Shown: positions 1-5,457 of the stretch, piece by piece
Layout: each line of letters opens with the position of its first letter
Numbering within the stretch: the first letter of the stretch is position 1
Origin: JAJBWD01 sp041670885
Lineage (GTDB): Bacteria; Bacillota; Clostridia; Clostridiales; Clostridiaceae
Assembly: GCA_041670885.1 (NCBI GenBank)
Contig: JBAXYJ010000120.1
Coordinates: 1 to 8,691, forward strand
Direction of reading: 5' to 3'
DNA: 8,691 nt
The notes under the pieces: generated by a model
What the model saw: only the letters and a program-made list of their open reading frames with translations
The model's database searches: none
What the model was told of the DNA's origin: nothing
Program-made: the position numbers and the translations under genes

Positions 1-1024
1 AATTATTATAGGTTTCCTGATAAAGTGAATGCTTATCATTATATACAGTAAGCTCTAGGCTTGATTTATCAATATACTGCTTATTATTATCCACTTTATC
101 CTTTATCAGATTTGATTCTCCCTGCAGCTCCCCTAAGGCAGTCTTATTCTCATAATAGGATTTTTTATTTTCTTTATCTGCTTCCTCAATTTTATCTAAT
201 CCTTGGTTTAAAGATGTAACCTCTGTTTCCAAGGATTCCTGCTGACTTTTTAGGTTGTCCAGGTTTTGACTCAGCTCCAGCTCTTTGCTGCCGATATCAT
301 TTATTTTATTATTATTTTTATCCATTGAATCAAGTATCAGGTTTATTTCCTTTTGCTTTAAACCAGAGGATAATTCTAAAAATCTTTCTGCCTTTTCGCT
401 TTCTATCCTAAGGGGCTCAATTCTGTCCTGATATGTAGATAAAATATCATTAATTCTAAGCAAATTGGCATCCATAGACTGCAGCTTTCTTTCAGCTTCC
501 TGCTTTCTTGTCTTATACTTTACTATTCCCGCTGCCTCTTCTAAAAGAGATCTTCTGTCTTCACTTTTTCCGCTTAGAATTTTATCTATTTTTCCCTGGC
601 CAATTATAGAATATCCTTCCTTACCTATTCCTGTGTCCATAAACAGCTCCTGGACGTCTTTTAATCTGCACTGAGTGTTGTTTATATAATACTCACTGTC
701 TCCTGACCTATAGAGCCTTCTTGATATATTAACCTGGGAATAGTTTATTGGCAGCTCTCCATCACTGTTGTCCAAAGACAGGCATACGTATGCCAGAGAA
801 ACAGGCTTTCTGTACTGAGTTCCTGAAAATATGATGTCTTCCATTTTGCTGCCTCGAAGAGATTTAACACTTTGCTCCCCAAGAACCCATTTAACAGCAT
901 CGGATATATTACTTTTTCCGCTTCCATTTGGACCTACTACTGCTGTTACCCCATTTTTAAATTCTAATACTGTTTTATCAGCAAAAGATTTGAATCCTTT
1001 AACTTCTATTGATTTTAAAAACAT
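1..1024 (-). CDS. smc: Chromosome segregation protein SMC, N-terminal part (runs off left edge)
   Basis: This is the N-terminal 341 codons of the SMC ATPase, which with ScpA and ScpB forms the bacterial condensin that compacts and separates the chromosome. The frame is open from the ATG at 1024 to the left edge. The ABC-type head is visible: IEVKGFKSFAD near residues 6-16, Walker A GPNGSGKS at 31-38, DAVKWVLGEQS at 42-52 and the Q-loop IGQGKI around 141-146. From about residue 170 the sequence becomes charged and heptad-like (RKQEAERKLQ and onward), the start of the first long coiled coil. The family is usually near 1190 residues, so about 70% lies outside the window, including the hinge and the C-terminal head with Walker B. 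GGAG at 1032-1035, 7 bases before the ATG, is the ribosome binding site and overlaps the stop codon of the small upstream gene, so the two are probably cotranscribed and coupled. Identification is secure. Confidence 0.97.
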   Translation of the reverse strand, partial: MFLKSIEVKGFKSFADKTVLEFKNGVTAVVGPNGSGKSNISDAVKWVLGEQSVKSLRGSKMEDIIFSGTQYRKPVSLAYVCLSLDNSDGELPINYSQVNISRRLYRSGDSEYYINNTQCRLKDVQELFMDTGIGKEGYSIIGQGKIDKILSGKSEDRRSLLEEAAGIVKYKTRKQEAERKLQSMDANLLRINDILSTYQDRIEPLRIESEKAERFLELSSGLKQKEINLILDSMDKNNNKINDIGSKELELSQNLDNLKSQQESLETEVTSLNQGLDKIEEADKENKKSYYENKTALGELQGESNLIKDKVDNNKQYIDKSSLELTVYNDKHSLYQETYNN

Positions 1025-1034
1025 ATTGACACTC

Positions 1035-1130
1035 CTATAATTTAAATGCTTGAACTAGAGTAAATATAAATGCAACTAATAAAACTATAACAACGATTCT
1101 TGTAAATTTAGTTCTTTGTTCTTTTCTCAT
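1035..1130 (-). CDS. 31-residue putative membrane peptide upstream of smc
   Basis: A small ORF reads MRKEQRTKFTRIVVIVLLVA, then FIFTLVQAFKL and a TAG stop. The start is well supported: AGAAGG/GGTG sits 8 bases before the ATG. The first 11 residues are strongly basic (R2, K3, R6, K8, R11), followed by about 18 hydrophobic residues (12-29) and a short polar tail. That is the layout of a single-pass membrane peptide with its N-terminus in the cytoplasm. The stop codon overlaps the smc ribosome binding site, with 10 bases between the two genes, which suggests one transcript and coupled translation. The layout recalls the tiny Firmicute membrane peptides annotated as DUF4044 or Prli42 (a stressosome anchor in Listeria). 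I see no motif that proves membership, so no function is assigned. The combination of a good ribosome binding site, promoter-like DNA upstream and tight spacing makes it more than a chance ORF. Confidence 0.65.
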   Translation of the reverse strand: MRKEQRTKFTRIVVIVLLVAFIFTLVQAFKL

Positions 1131-1161
1131 TATGTTCACCTTCTTTTAATTGTACTATTTC

Positions 1162-1195
1162 AGTTTATTATACTATTATAAAAATATCAATAAAA
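1162..1195 (-). promoter_or_regulatory. Probable promoter region for the small ORF and smc
   Basis: Reading the minus strand, TTGATA (1185-1190) is followed 17 bases later by TAAACT (1162-1167). Two TATAAT hexamers also lie here (1175-1180 and 1167-1172), but neither has a good -35 at the usual distance. The segment is promoter-like and sits 32-65 bases before the small ORF start. Which hexamers are used is not clear from sequence alone. Confidence 0.4.
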
Positions 1196-1214
1196 AAGAG
1201 GAGTAAAAAAGAGG
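1189..1214. repeat. Two tandem copies of a 13-bp purine-rich unit
   Basis: On the plus strand, AATAAAAAAGAGG (1189-1201) is followed directly by AGTAAAAAAGAGG (1202-1214), 12 of 13 bases identical. On the transcribed minus strand this gives two CCTCTTTTTT runs just upstream of the presumed smc promoter. It may act as a bent or AT-rich upstream element, or be a slippage duplication. Confidence 0.6.
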
Positions 1215-1226
1215 GACGGGCGGAAA

Positions 1227-1252
1227 TTTAGGCCATATGTTTTTGTTAAAAA
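1227..1252 (+). repeat. Left imperfect inverted repeat
   Basis: This copy contains CATATGTTTTTGTTAAAAA (1234-1252). It matches the reverse complement of the right copy in 18 of these 19 bases, and in 22 of 26 when extended outward to 1227. It lies just outside the stop codon of the transposase-like gene. Confidence 0.5.
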
Positions 1253-1277
1253 CAGTGTTGAAAGGCTGCCTTAACCT
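1248..1277 (-). terminator. Weak terminator-like hairpin after the transposase-like gene
   Basis: Just past the stop codon the minus strand can fold GGTTAAGG against CCTTTCAAC around a CAG loop, with a two-base bulge. A run of five T follows four bases later (1252-1248). The stem is short and imperfect and the T run is displaced, so termination here would be inefficient. Confidence 0.3.
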
Positions 1278-1279
1278 TT

Positions 1280-2158
1280 TTAAAAACCAAATACGCCCTT
1301 TGCAGCATACTGATTTATGAGGTTTTCATACTCCCGCAGGGAGGACAGGATTATACACTCCATATTATTAAATATTTTATGAGCCCTGAAAAAAGCAGCA
1401 TATTTCAGCAGATTTTTAGATGATACCCCTCGGAACATCTTACCCCAGCTTCTAAATTCTCCTAAATATTTTCTTACATTATCAGCATTAAAATAGTTAA
1501 CCCTTTTATAATTCTTTTTATCTGCTACTTTTATTTTTTTATATAAAAGATGGAATCTATAAGGATAGTTAGAATTAAGGCAGATAATACTTCTTTCTTC
1601 AATATTATCAGACAGCTCATATATAAATGGTCTTGGTCCTTTATTTTCTTTATAAATATATGATTCCAGCCTGTTATCTCTCTGGTACATAAATGCAAAA
1701 ATTATATTTTGGGTTTTGCCATCCTCTTTTTCTTGCTCCTCCTCATCGTCTTCCGGATCTTTTTTAAAATTTCTATATTTGTCTAAATATTTCAGTTTCA
1801 TGTTCATAAGTTCCAGGATTCCATGCAATCTTGTATCATTTTCATCATTTAGAATAGTCATTATCTTGTGTCTCCAATAAAACAAGGATGCGTAGCTGAC
1901 TCCTATTTTCTGCTCCGCCTGTCTTAATGACAAATCCTCAGCCATAGTTTCTATAAAACTTCCCCATTTATCTTTGTAGTGGGACCAGCTTAAAAGTGTT
2001 TTAGTGTATAAATTAAATGTTTTTCTGCAGTCCTTACACCTGAATCTTTGTTTTCCATTAAAAAATCCATATTTATTTACATCCTTGCTGCCGCAATGAG
2101 GACAAACAGCACCATTTCTAAATTTTAGCTTAATCTGATTCTGAAGAGATATATCCAT
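1280..2158 (-). CDS. IS1595-type transposase-like protein with zinc ribbon, catalytic residues apparently lost
   Basis: The 292-residue product has the architecture of IS1595-group transposases, but its catalytic centre looks dead. Visible in order: a zinc ribbon with CPHC at 19-22 and CKDC at 41-44 and the typical ribbon text KYGFFNGKQRFRCKDC; a helix-turn-helix-like stretch at about 73-98 (LSLRQAEQKIGVSYASLFYW); then a region aligning by eye with the DDE nuclease fold, including RDNRLESYIY, SIICLNSN and GKMFRGVSSKNLLKYAAFF. Relatives have an acidic residue in a VExDE-like strand, where this protein has ILELMNM (114-120), and a second in a CxDSH-like turn, where it has CLNSN (193-197). A very acidic stretch, DPEDDEEEQEKED, fills 134-146. 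The frame is full length with no stops and has AGGAGG 5 bases before the ATG, so it appears maintained. It may be a DNA-binding protein derived from a transposase, or an early-decay insertion sequence. The placement of catalytic positions is from family knowledge and was not computed. Confidence 0.8.
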   Translation of the reverse strand: MDISLQNQIKLKFRNGAVCPHCGSKDVNKYGFFNGKQRFRCKDCRKTFNLYTKTLLSWSHYKDKWGSFIETMAEDLSLRQAEQKIGVSYASLFYWRHKIMTILNDENDTRLHGILELMNMKLKYLDKYRNFKKDPEDDEEEQEKEDGKTQNIIFAFMYQRDNRLESYIYKENKGPRPFIYELSDNIEERSIICLNSNYPYRFHLLYKKIKVADKKNYKRVNYFNADNVRKYLGEFRSWGKMFRGVSSKNLLKYAAFFRAHKIFNNMECIILSSLREYENLINQYAAKGVFGF

Positions 2159-2231
2159 AGCAGCCTCCTGTTAATTACTTTATCTTTATTATTTCCAAGG
2201 AGGGCTTGTCATATACCAGGTCTAAACATAT

Positions 2232-2257
2232 TTTTTAACAAAAATATATGCTTTAAA
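2232..2257 (-). repeat. Right imperfect inverted repeat
   Basis: Read on the minus strand it contains CATATATTTTTGTTAAAAA, the partner of the left copy. With its inner flank it also folds on itself (CATAT pairing with ATATG, and TTTT with AAAA). It lies 74-99 bases upstream of the start codon, where a promoter or an autoregulatory site would be expected. Confidence 0.5.
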
Positions 2258-2287
2258 ATTTAAATTTAAGCGCTTTTAATGGAATTT

Positions 2288-2315
2288 AAAAGGAGCTGCC
2301 TTTTAAGACAGCCTC
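2288..2315 (-). terminator. Terminator-like hairpin after the radical SAM gene
   Basis: On the minus strand, GAGGCTGTCTT pairs with AAGGCAGCTC (one bulged G and one G-U pair), and the 3' arm ends in CTCC followed by TTTT. It begins 3 bases after the radical SAM stop codon. The T tract is short (TTTTAAATT), so it is probably a moderate terminator closing the acpP-rnc-radical SAM transcript. Confidence 0.55.
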
Positions 2316-2318
2316 TAG

Positions 2319-3341
2319 TTAATATATATTGAAATTTTCAAATCTATCTCCATAATTTAATGTGTAGCTTCCTCTGGGAACAGATTCATCAGCAACAACC
2401 CTAAGGTTTTTTCCCTGTAAATTTTTGAAATATCTCTTTTTATCACAGTATAGCTTAGATATTTCTTTAGGATTAATATAAATAGCTTCACATTTATTTT
2501 TCAAATTAACATTTATTGAGGAGAAATATAAATACCCCTCTGCCAATTCTCTAAATGCGGGGTGAAACGGTCCTGCTACTAAATCTTTTCCTTCATTTAT
2601 CTCTTCAGTGGGCTGAAGACCAACTCTTATAACATTTATATTATTCCTGTGAGCCATTTTAAGCAGTTTCCCGGATATCTTTACCGCTTTATCTAAGCTG
2701 TAAGGAGAATAGGTTTTATTTATATACATTTTCTCCATGGGAGTATCCTTAATTACCAGAGAGGGATATATCCTAAGAAGCTTTGGTTTTAATAATATAA
2801 GCTGCTTTAAAGTATCTATATCTTTTTCTTCTGTATCACCGGGAAGTCCCAGCATCATCTGATGTCCCAGAATAAATCCATACTTTTTTATAAGATTTGA
2901 GGCATATACTACAACTTCAGCATTATGGCCTCTTCCAGATAAGAACAAAACATCCTTATCCATGGATTGTACACCCAGCTCTATTATGTCAACGCCGTAT
3001 TCTTTTAAGTAGGATAGGATACTGTCATCTATAAAGTCCGGTCTGGTTGACAGTCTTATGTAATTTATTTTTCCGCTGTCTTTGTACTCACTGGCAGCTT
3101 TTAAAAGTTCTATCTGAAGATCTTTTTCTATGGCTGTAAAGGTTCCTCCAAAAAATGAAATCTCAACTACAGCATCTTTTTCAAAAGTTTTCAAATATTC
3201 TTCTGCCTTAGTTATAACATAATTTCTGTTAACCTTTTCTTTTGATCCTGTTATAGCATCCTGATTACAGAATACACAGTTAAATGGACATCCTAAATGA
3301 GGAACGAATATTGGGATTATATAATGTCTTTTATTCTCCAT
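2319..3341 (-). CDS. Elp3-like radical SAM protein without acetyltransferase domain
   Basis: This is a radical S-adenosylmethionine enzyme of the group often annotated as elongator complex protein 3. The iron-sulfur motif CPFNCVFC has the CX3CX2C spacing (residues 18, 22 and 25 from the chosen start). It is followed by the SAM-binding FFGGTF near 63-68, RLSTRPD near 96-102, ELGVQS near 121-126 and the late motif VAGPFHPAFRELAEG near 255-269 that typifies Elp3-like C-terminal regions. At 340 residues it stops there. The GNAT acetyltransferase domain of true Elp3 (over 500 residues) is absent, so the substrate cannot be inferred, although a role in tRNA modification is the natural guess. A longer reading starts at 3347, but AAGG at 3349-3352 is only one base from that ATG and seven from the ATG at 3341, which I prefer. 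The start overlaps the end of rnc by 11 bases, implying coupled translation. Confidence 0.88.
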   Translation of the reverse strand: MENKRHYIIPIFVPHLGCPFNCVFCNQDAITGSKEKVNRNYVITKAEEYLKTFEKDAVVEISFFGGTFTAIEKDLQIELLKAASEYKDSGKINYIRLSTRPDFIDDSILSYLKEYGVDIIELGVQSMDKDVLFLSGRGHNAEVVVYASNLIKKYGFILGHQMMLGLPGDTEEKDIDTLKQLILLKPKLLRIYPSLVIKDTPMEKMYINKTYSPYSLDKAVKISGKLLKMAHRNNINVIRVGLQPTEEINEGKDLVAGPFHPAFRELAEGYLYFSSINVNLKNKCEAIYINPKEISKLYCDKKRYFKNLQGKNLRVVADESVPRGSYTLNYGDRFENFNIY

Positions 3342-4032
3342 TTTCATACCTTAATAAAGCTTCCTTTGCCGCCTTTTTTTCTGCTTCTTTTTTGCTGAGT
3401 CCTATTCCCTGACCTAATACTTTTTCATTAATAATTACATTTACATAGAATTTTCTATTGTGAGGCGGTCCGTCATATTTGATAAGCTCATACTTAATGT
3501 CCTGATTTTTATTTCTCTGAATCAGTTCCTGAAGCTTAGTTTTATAATCCAGAGTAATACAGTTATTTGCAGATGATTTAATTGTTTCCATAAAATTATC
3601 CATTATAAATTTTTTTGCTGTTTCAAAACCTAAATCTATATATATAGCTGCGATGAGAGCTTCCATGCAATCTGCTAATATTGAGACTCTGTTTCTTCCC
3701 CCTGTTATTTCTTCGCCCTTGCTCATAAGTATATATTTCCCAAGATTTAATTTTACTGCTACCTGGTAGAGTGAATTTTCGCAGACAACAAGAGCCCGGA
3801 GTTTGGTCAGCTCACCTTCTTTTTTATTTTTGTATATTAGAAATATGTATTCAGTAACAGCAAGAGACAGGACTGAATCGCCAAGAAATTCCAGTCTTTC
3901 ATTGTATTTTGTTCCCTTTTTCTGTTTTGCATAGGAGCTGTGGGTTAAAGCTGTCTCAAAGTAATAGTTATCACTAAAATTTAAGCCAATTTTATCCTGA
4001 AACTCTTTTAATAAATTATTTCTATTATCCAT
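3331..4032 (-). CDS. rnc: Ribonuclease III
   Basis: RNase III cuts double-stranded RNA, including rRNA precursors, in the cytoplasm. The 233-residue length is normal. The N-terminal nuclease domain carries the family signature NERLEFLGDSVL at 44-55, with metal-site acidic residues at E48, D52, D121 and E124 (ADCMEALIAAIY). The C-terminal double-stranded RNA binding domain runs from about 161 (DYKTKLQELIQ) to the end and finishes with the usual KKEAEKKAAKEAL helix. AGAGGT lies 6 bases upstream of the ATG at 4032. A perfect 10-bp hairpin separates it from acpP and probably lowers its transcript relative to acpP. The gene overlaps the radical SAM gene downstream. The position between acpP and smc is the standard one in Firmicutes. 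Confidence 0.97.
   Translation of the reverse strand: MDNRNNLLKEFQDKIGLNFSDNYYFETALTHSSYAKQKKGTKYNERLEFLGDSVLSLAVTEYIFLIYKNKKEGELTKLRALVVCENSLYQVAVKLNLGKYILMSKGEEITGGRNRVSILADCMEALIAAIYIDLGFETAKKFIMDNFMETIKSSANNCITLDYKTKLQELIQRNKNQDIKYELIKYDGPPHNRKFYVNVIINEKVLGQGIGLSKKEAEKKAAKEALLRYENGE
3349..3352 (-). promoter_or_regulatory. Ribosome binding site deciding the radical SAM start
   Basis: The AAGG core lies 7 bases before the ATG at 3341 and only 1 base before the in-frame ATG at 3347. It lies inside the last codons of rnc. The spacing favours the inner start. Confidence 0.6.
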
Positions 4033-4053
4033 TTCATGACCTCTTATATAACT

Positions 4054-4077
4054 AAAGTCCCTGAAGACAGGGACTTT
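4054..4077 (-). terminator. Perfect 10-bp hairpin between acpP and rnc
   Basis: AAAGTCCCTG and CAGGGACTTT pair fully around a four-base loop, beginning 4 bases past the acpP stop. On the minus strand it is followed by AGTTATATAAG rather than a long T run. It therefore looks like a leaky terminator, or a processing or stability hairpin that protects the abundant acpP message while letting some transcription reach rnc. Confidence 0.7.
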
Positions 4078-4081
4078 ATGT

Positions 4082-4315
4082 TTATTCTTCTATATGATTT
4101 TTTATATAATCAACAACATCGCCTACAGTCTGAAGGTTTGATATATCTTCATCCGGTATACTGATGTCATATTCTTCCTCCAGGGCTACTAATAATTCAA
4201 CAAGGTCTAAAGAATCTGCATTTAAATCATCAGCAAAGGAAGAATCCAGCGTTATTTCTTCTACATCTGCTCCAAGCTGATTAGCAATAATCTCCTTAAC
4301 TTTTTCAACATCCAT
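4082..4315 (-). CDS. acpP: Acyl carrier protein
   Basis: ACP carries growing acyl chains as thioesters on a 4'-phosphopantetheine arm for fatty acid synthesis and for PlsX. The product is 77 residues and strongly acidic, as is normal. The prosthetic-group site is Ser35 in LNADSLDLVELL (the DSL motif). It is followed by the usual helix III and IV text (EEEYDISIPDEDI, TVGDVVDYI). A longer reading begins at a GTG at 4324, but that codon lies inside the ribosome binding site AGGAGGTGA. The ATG at 4315, 8 bases after AGGAGG, is the better start. A dedicated sigma-A-like promoter lies in the gap behind plsX, allowing higher expression than its neighbours, and a hairpin follows the stop. Placement after plsX matches the lipid synthesis pathway. 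Confidence 0.97.
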   Translation of the reverse strand: MDVEKVKEIIANQLGADVEEITLDSSFADDLNADSLDLVELLVALEEEYDISIPDEDISNLQTVGDVVDYIKNHIEE

Positions 4316-4320
4316 TACAA

Positions 4321-4330
4321 TCACCTCCTA
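4321..4330 (-). promoter_or_regulatory. Strong ribosome binding site fixing the acpP start
   Basis: TAGGAGGTGA matches the anti-Shine-Dalgarno sequence almost fully. It overlaps the in-frame GTG that gives the longest ORF, which cannot be both start codon and ribosome binding site. The ATG at 4315 is optimally spaced. Confidence 0.85.
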
Positions 4331-4342
4331 CAATATAATTAG

Positions 4343-4371
4343 ATAATATTACAATAAAATAGTATCGTCAA
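4343..4371 (-). promoter_or_regulatory. Sigma-A-like promoter for acpP
   Basis: TTGACG (4366-4371), a 17-base spacer and TATTAT (4343-4348) read toward acpP from the 70-base gap after plsX. Each hexamer has one mismatch to consensus. Transcription would start near 4336, about 20 bases before the ATG. Confidence 0.75.
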
Positions 4372-4385
4372 TATTTTTTTAATCT

Positions 4386-5381
4386 TTATTCCTGAATATT
4401 TTTAATTCCTTCTTCTATTTTACCTACAATATCATTATCGAAGCACAGAACTGCCTGTCTTATTCCATTATAAATTGCCCTGGCATCAGAGCTTCCGTGA
4501 GCTTTAATGCATATACCCTTAACACCTATAAAGGGGGCTCCGCCTTCTTCCTTGTAGTCAAATTTCCTTTTGAAGGTTTTAAATACATCTTTTAAAAGAA
4601 GAGCTCCGATTTTTGATTTAAATGAACTCATCATTTCTTGTTTTAGAATTGAAAATATATTTGAAGCAACTCCTTCATACATCTTAAGTACAGTATTTCC
4701 TACAAAACCGTCGCTTACTAAAATATCTGTGTCTCCTGATGTAATATCCCTGGGCTCTACGTTTCCTACGAAGTTCAGGTCTGAGTTTTTTAAAAGCTGA
4801 TATGCTTCCTTTGTAAGCTCATTTCCCTTTTCTTCTTCTGTACCGATATTTATAAGTCCTATAGTTGGGTTTTCTTTTTTTAGTACGTTTTGGTAGTAGG
4901 CCTTTCCCATATATGCAAATTGAAGCAGATTCTTAGGCTTACATTCTGCATTTGCACCACAGTCTATTATCATGAATTTATTGTTTTTCCCGGGCATAAT
5001 AGGAGCCAAGGCCGGCCTGTCTATTCCTGGTATCCTTCCGATTATCAAGAGAGATCCTGCAAGAAGAGCACCGGTGCTTCCTGCTGATATTATTCCATCT
5101 GCCTCACCTTTTTTAACCAGGTTTATGGCTTTATAAAGACTGGACTCTTTTTTAGTTCTTATAGCCATTACAGGAGGCTCATTTAAGCTTATTACATCTT
5201 TTGCGTCAAGAACTTCAACCTTTTTTATATCATATGTATATTTGCTAAGCTCACCCTTTATTACATCTTCAGGTCCGGTTATTATTATTTTTACATCAAA
5301 TTTCTCTATGGCTTTAATACATCCTTTTACTATTTCATTAGGTGAATTATCTCCACCCATTCCATCTACTGCTAATATCAT
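4386..5381 (-). CDS. plsX: Phosphate acyltransferase PlsX
   Basis: PlsX converts acyl-ACP and phosphate to acyl phosphate, the donor used by PlsY for the first acylation of glycerol 3-phosphate. It is a peripheral membrane enzyme. The 331 residues match the family length. Signature blocks are all present: DGMGGD at 6-11, GSTGA at 101-105, DCGAN at 140-144, NIGTEEEKGN at 178-187, NVEPRD at 207-212, SDGFVGN at 223-229, GGAPFIGVKG at 280-289 and AHGSSD at 294-299. The ATG at 5381 has GGAGG 7 bases upstream. It follows rpmF after a terminator-like hairpin and precedes acpP, whose product is its substrate carrier. In many Firmicutes the regulator gene fapR sits directly before plsX; none is present here. 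Confidence 0.97.
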   Translation of the reverse strand: MILAVDGMGGDNSPNEIVKGCIKAIEKFDVKIIITGPEDVIKGELSKYTYDIKKVEVLDAKDVISLNEPPVMAIRTKKESSLYKAINLVKKGEADGIISAGSTGALLAGSLLIIGRIPGIDRPALAPIMPGKNNKFMIIDCGANAECKPKNLLQFAYMGKAYYQNVLKKENPTIGLINIGTEEEKGNELTKEAYQLLKNSDLNFVGNVEPRDITSGDTDILVSDGFVGNTVLKMYEGVASNIFSILKQEMMSSFKSKIGALLLKDVFKTFKRKFDYKEEGGAPFIGVKGICIKAHGSSDARAIYNGIRQAVLCFDNDIVGKIEEGIKNIQE

Positions 5382-5427
5382 AACTTTTCCTCCTTTAATT
5401 CATATATTTATATAATAATTTATTATA

Positions 5428-5456
5428 AAGAAAAAAGAAAGTCCGAAGACCTTCTT
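5428..5456 (-). terminator. Intrinsic terminator after rpmF
   Basis: AAGAAGGTC and GACTTTCTT form a 9-bp stem (one G-U pair) closed by the stable TTCG tetraloop and followed by TTTTCTTTA. It starts directly after the rpmF stop codon. Since plsX has no clear strong promoter of its own, this may be a partial terminator that keeps L32 mRNA above plsX mRNA. Confidence 0.7.
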
Positions 5457-5457
5457 A

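Larger units (their letters stand above)
1227..2257. mobile_element. Possible insertion-sequence-like unit or remnant (about 1.03 kb)
   Basis: Two 26-bp segments in inverted orientation, 22 of 26 identical, enclose the transposase-like gene with 27 bases to spare beyond its stop and 73 bases upstream of its start. One ORF inside short terminal inverted repeats in about 1 kb is the normal plan of an IS1595-group element. The sequences do not match a terminus I recognise. AAATTTA occurs outside both ends (1224-1230 and within 2255-2267), but in such AT-rich DNA this is weak evidence for a target duplication. The unit separates the radical SAM gene from smc, which are neighbours in many clostridia, consistent with an insertion. 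Confidence 0.35.

Noticed and set aside
465..1040. Plus-strand ORFs opposite smc
   Set aside because: They lie antisense to strongly conserved SMC head sequence and have no recognisable protein features.
1211..1245. The GC-rich GAGGGACGGGCGG patch as a terminator stem
   Set aside because: No complementary arm lies nearby, so it cannot form a convincing hairpin with the adjacent T run.
1224..2267. AAATTTA on both sides of the inverted repeats as a target-site duplication
   Set aside because: The motif is low-complexity and repeated on the right side, its distance from the two ends is unequal, and its length does not fit the 8 bases usual for IS1595.
4316..4324. A GTG start giving an 80-residue acyl carrier protein
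   Set aside because: The GTG lies within the AGGAGGTGA ribosome binding site; the ATG at 4315 is correctly spaced.
4359..4375. A FapR-like site at the acpP promoter
   Set aside because: Only the half GATACTA matches the known FapR consensus. The other half does not, and no fapR is nearby.
4570..5087. Plus-strand ORFs opposite plsX
   Set aside because: They are shadows of a clearly conserved gene, without ribosome binding sites or domain signatures.
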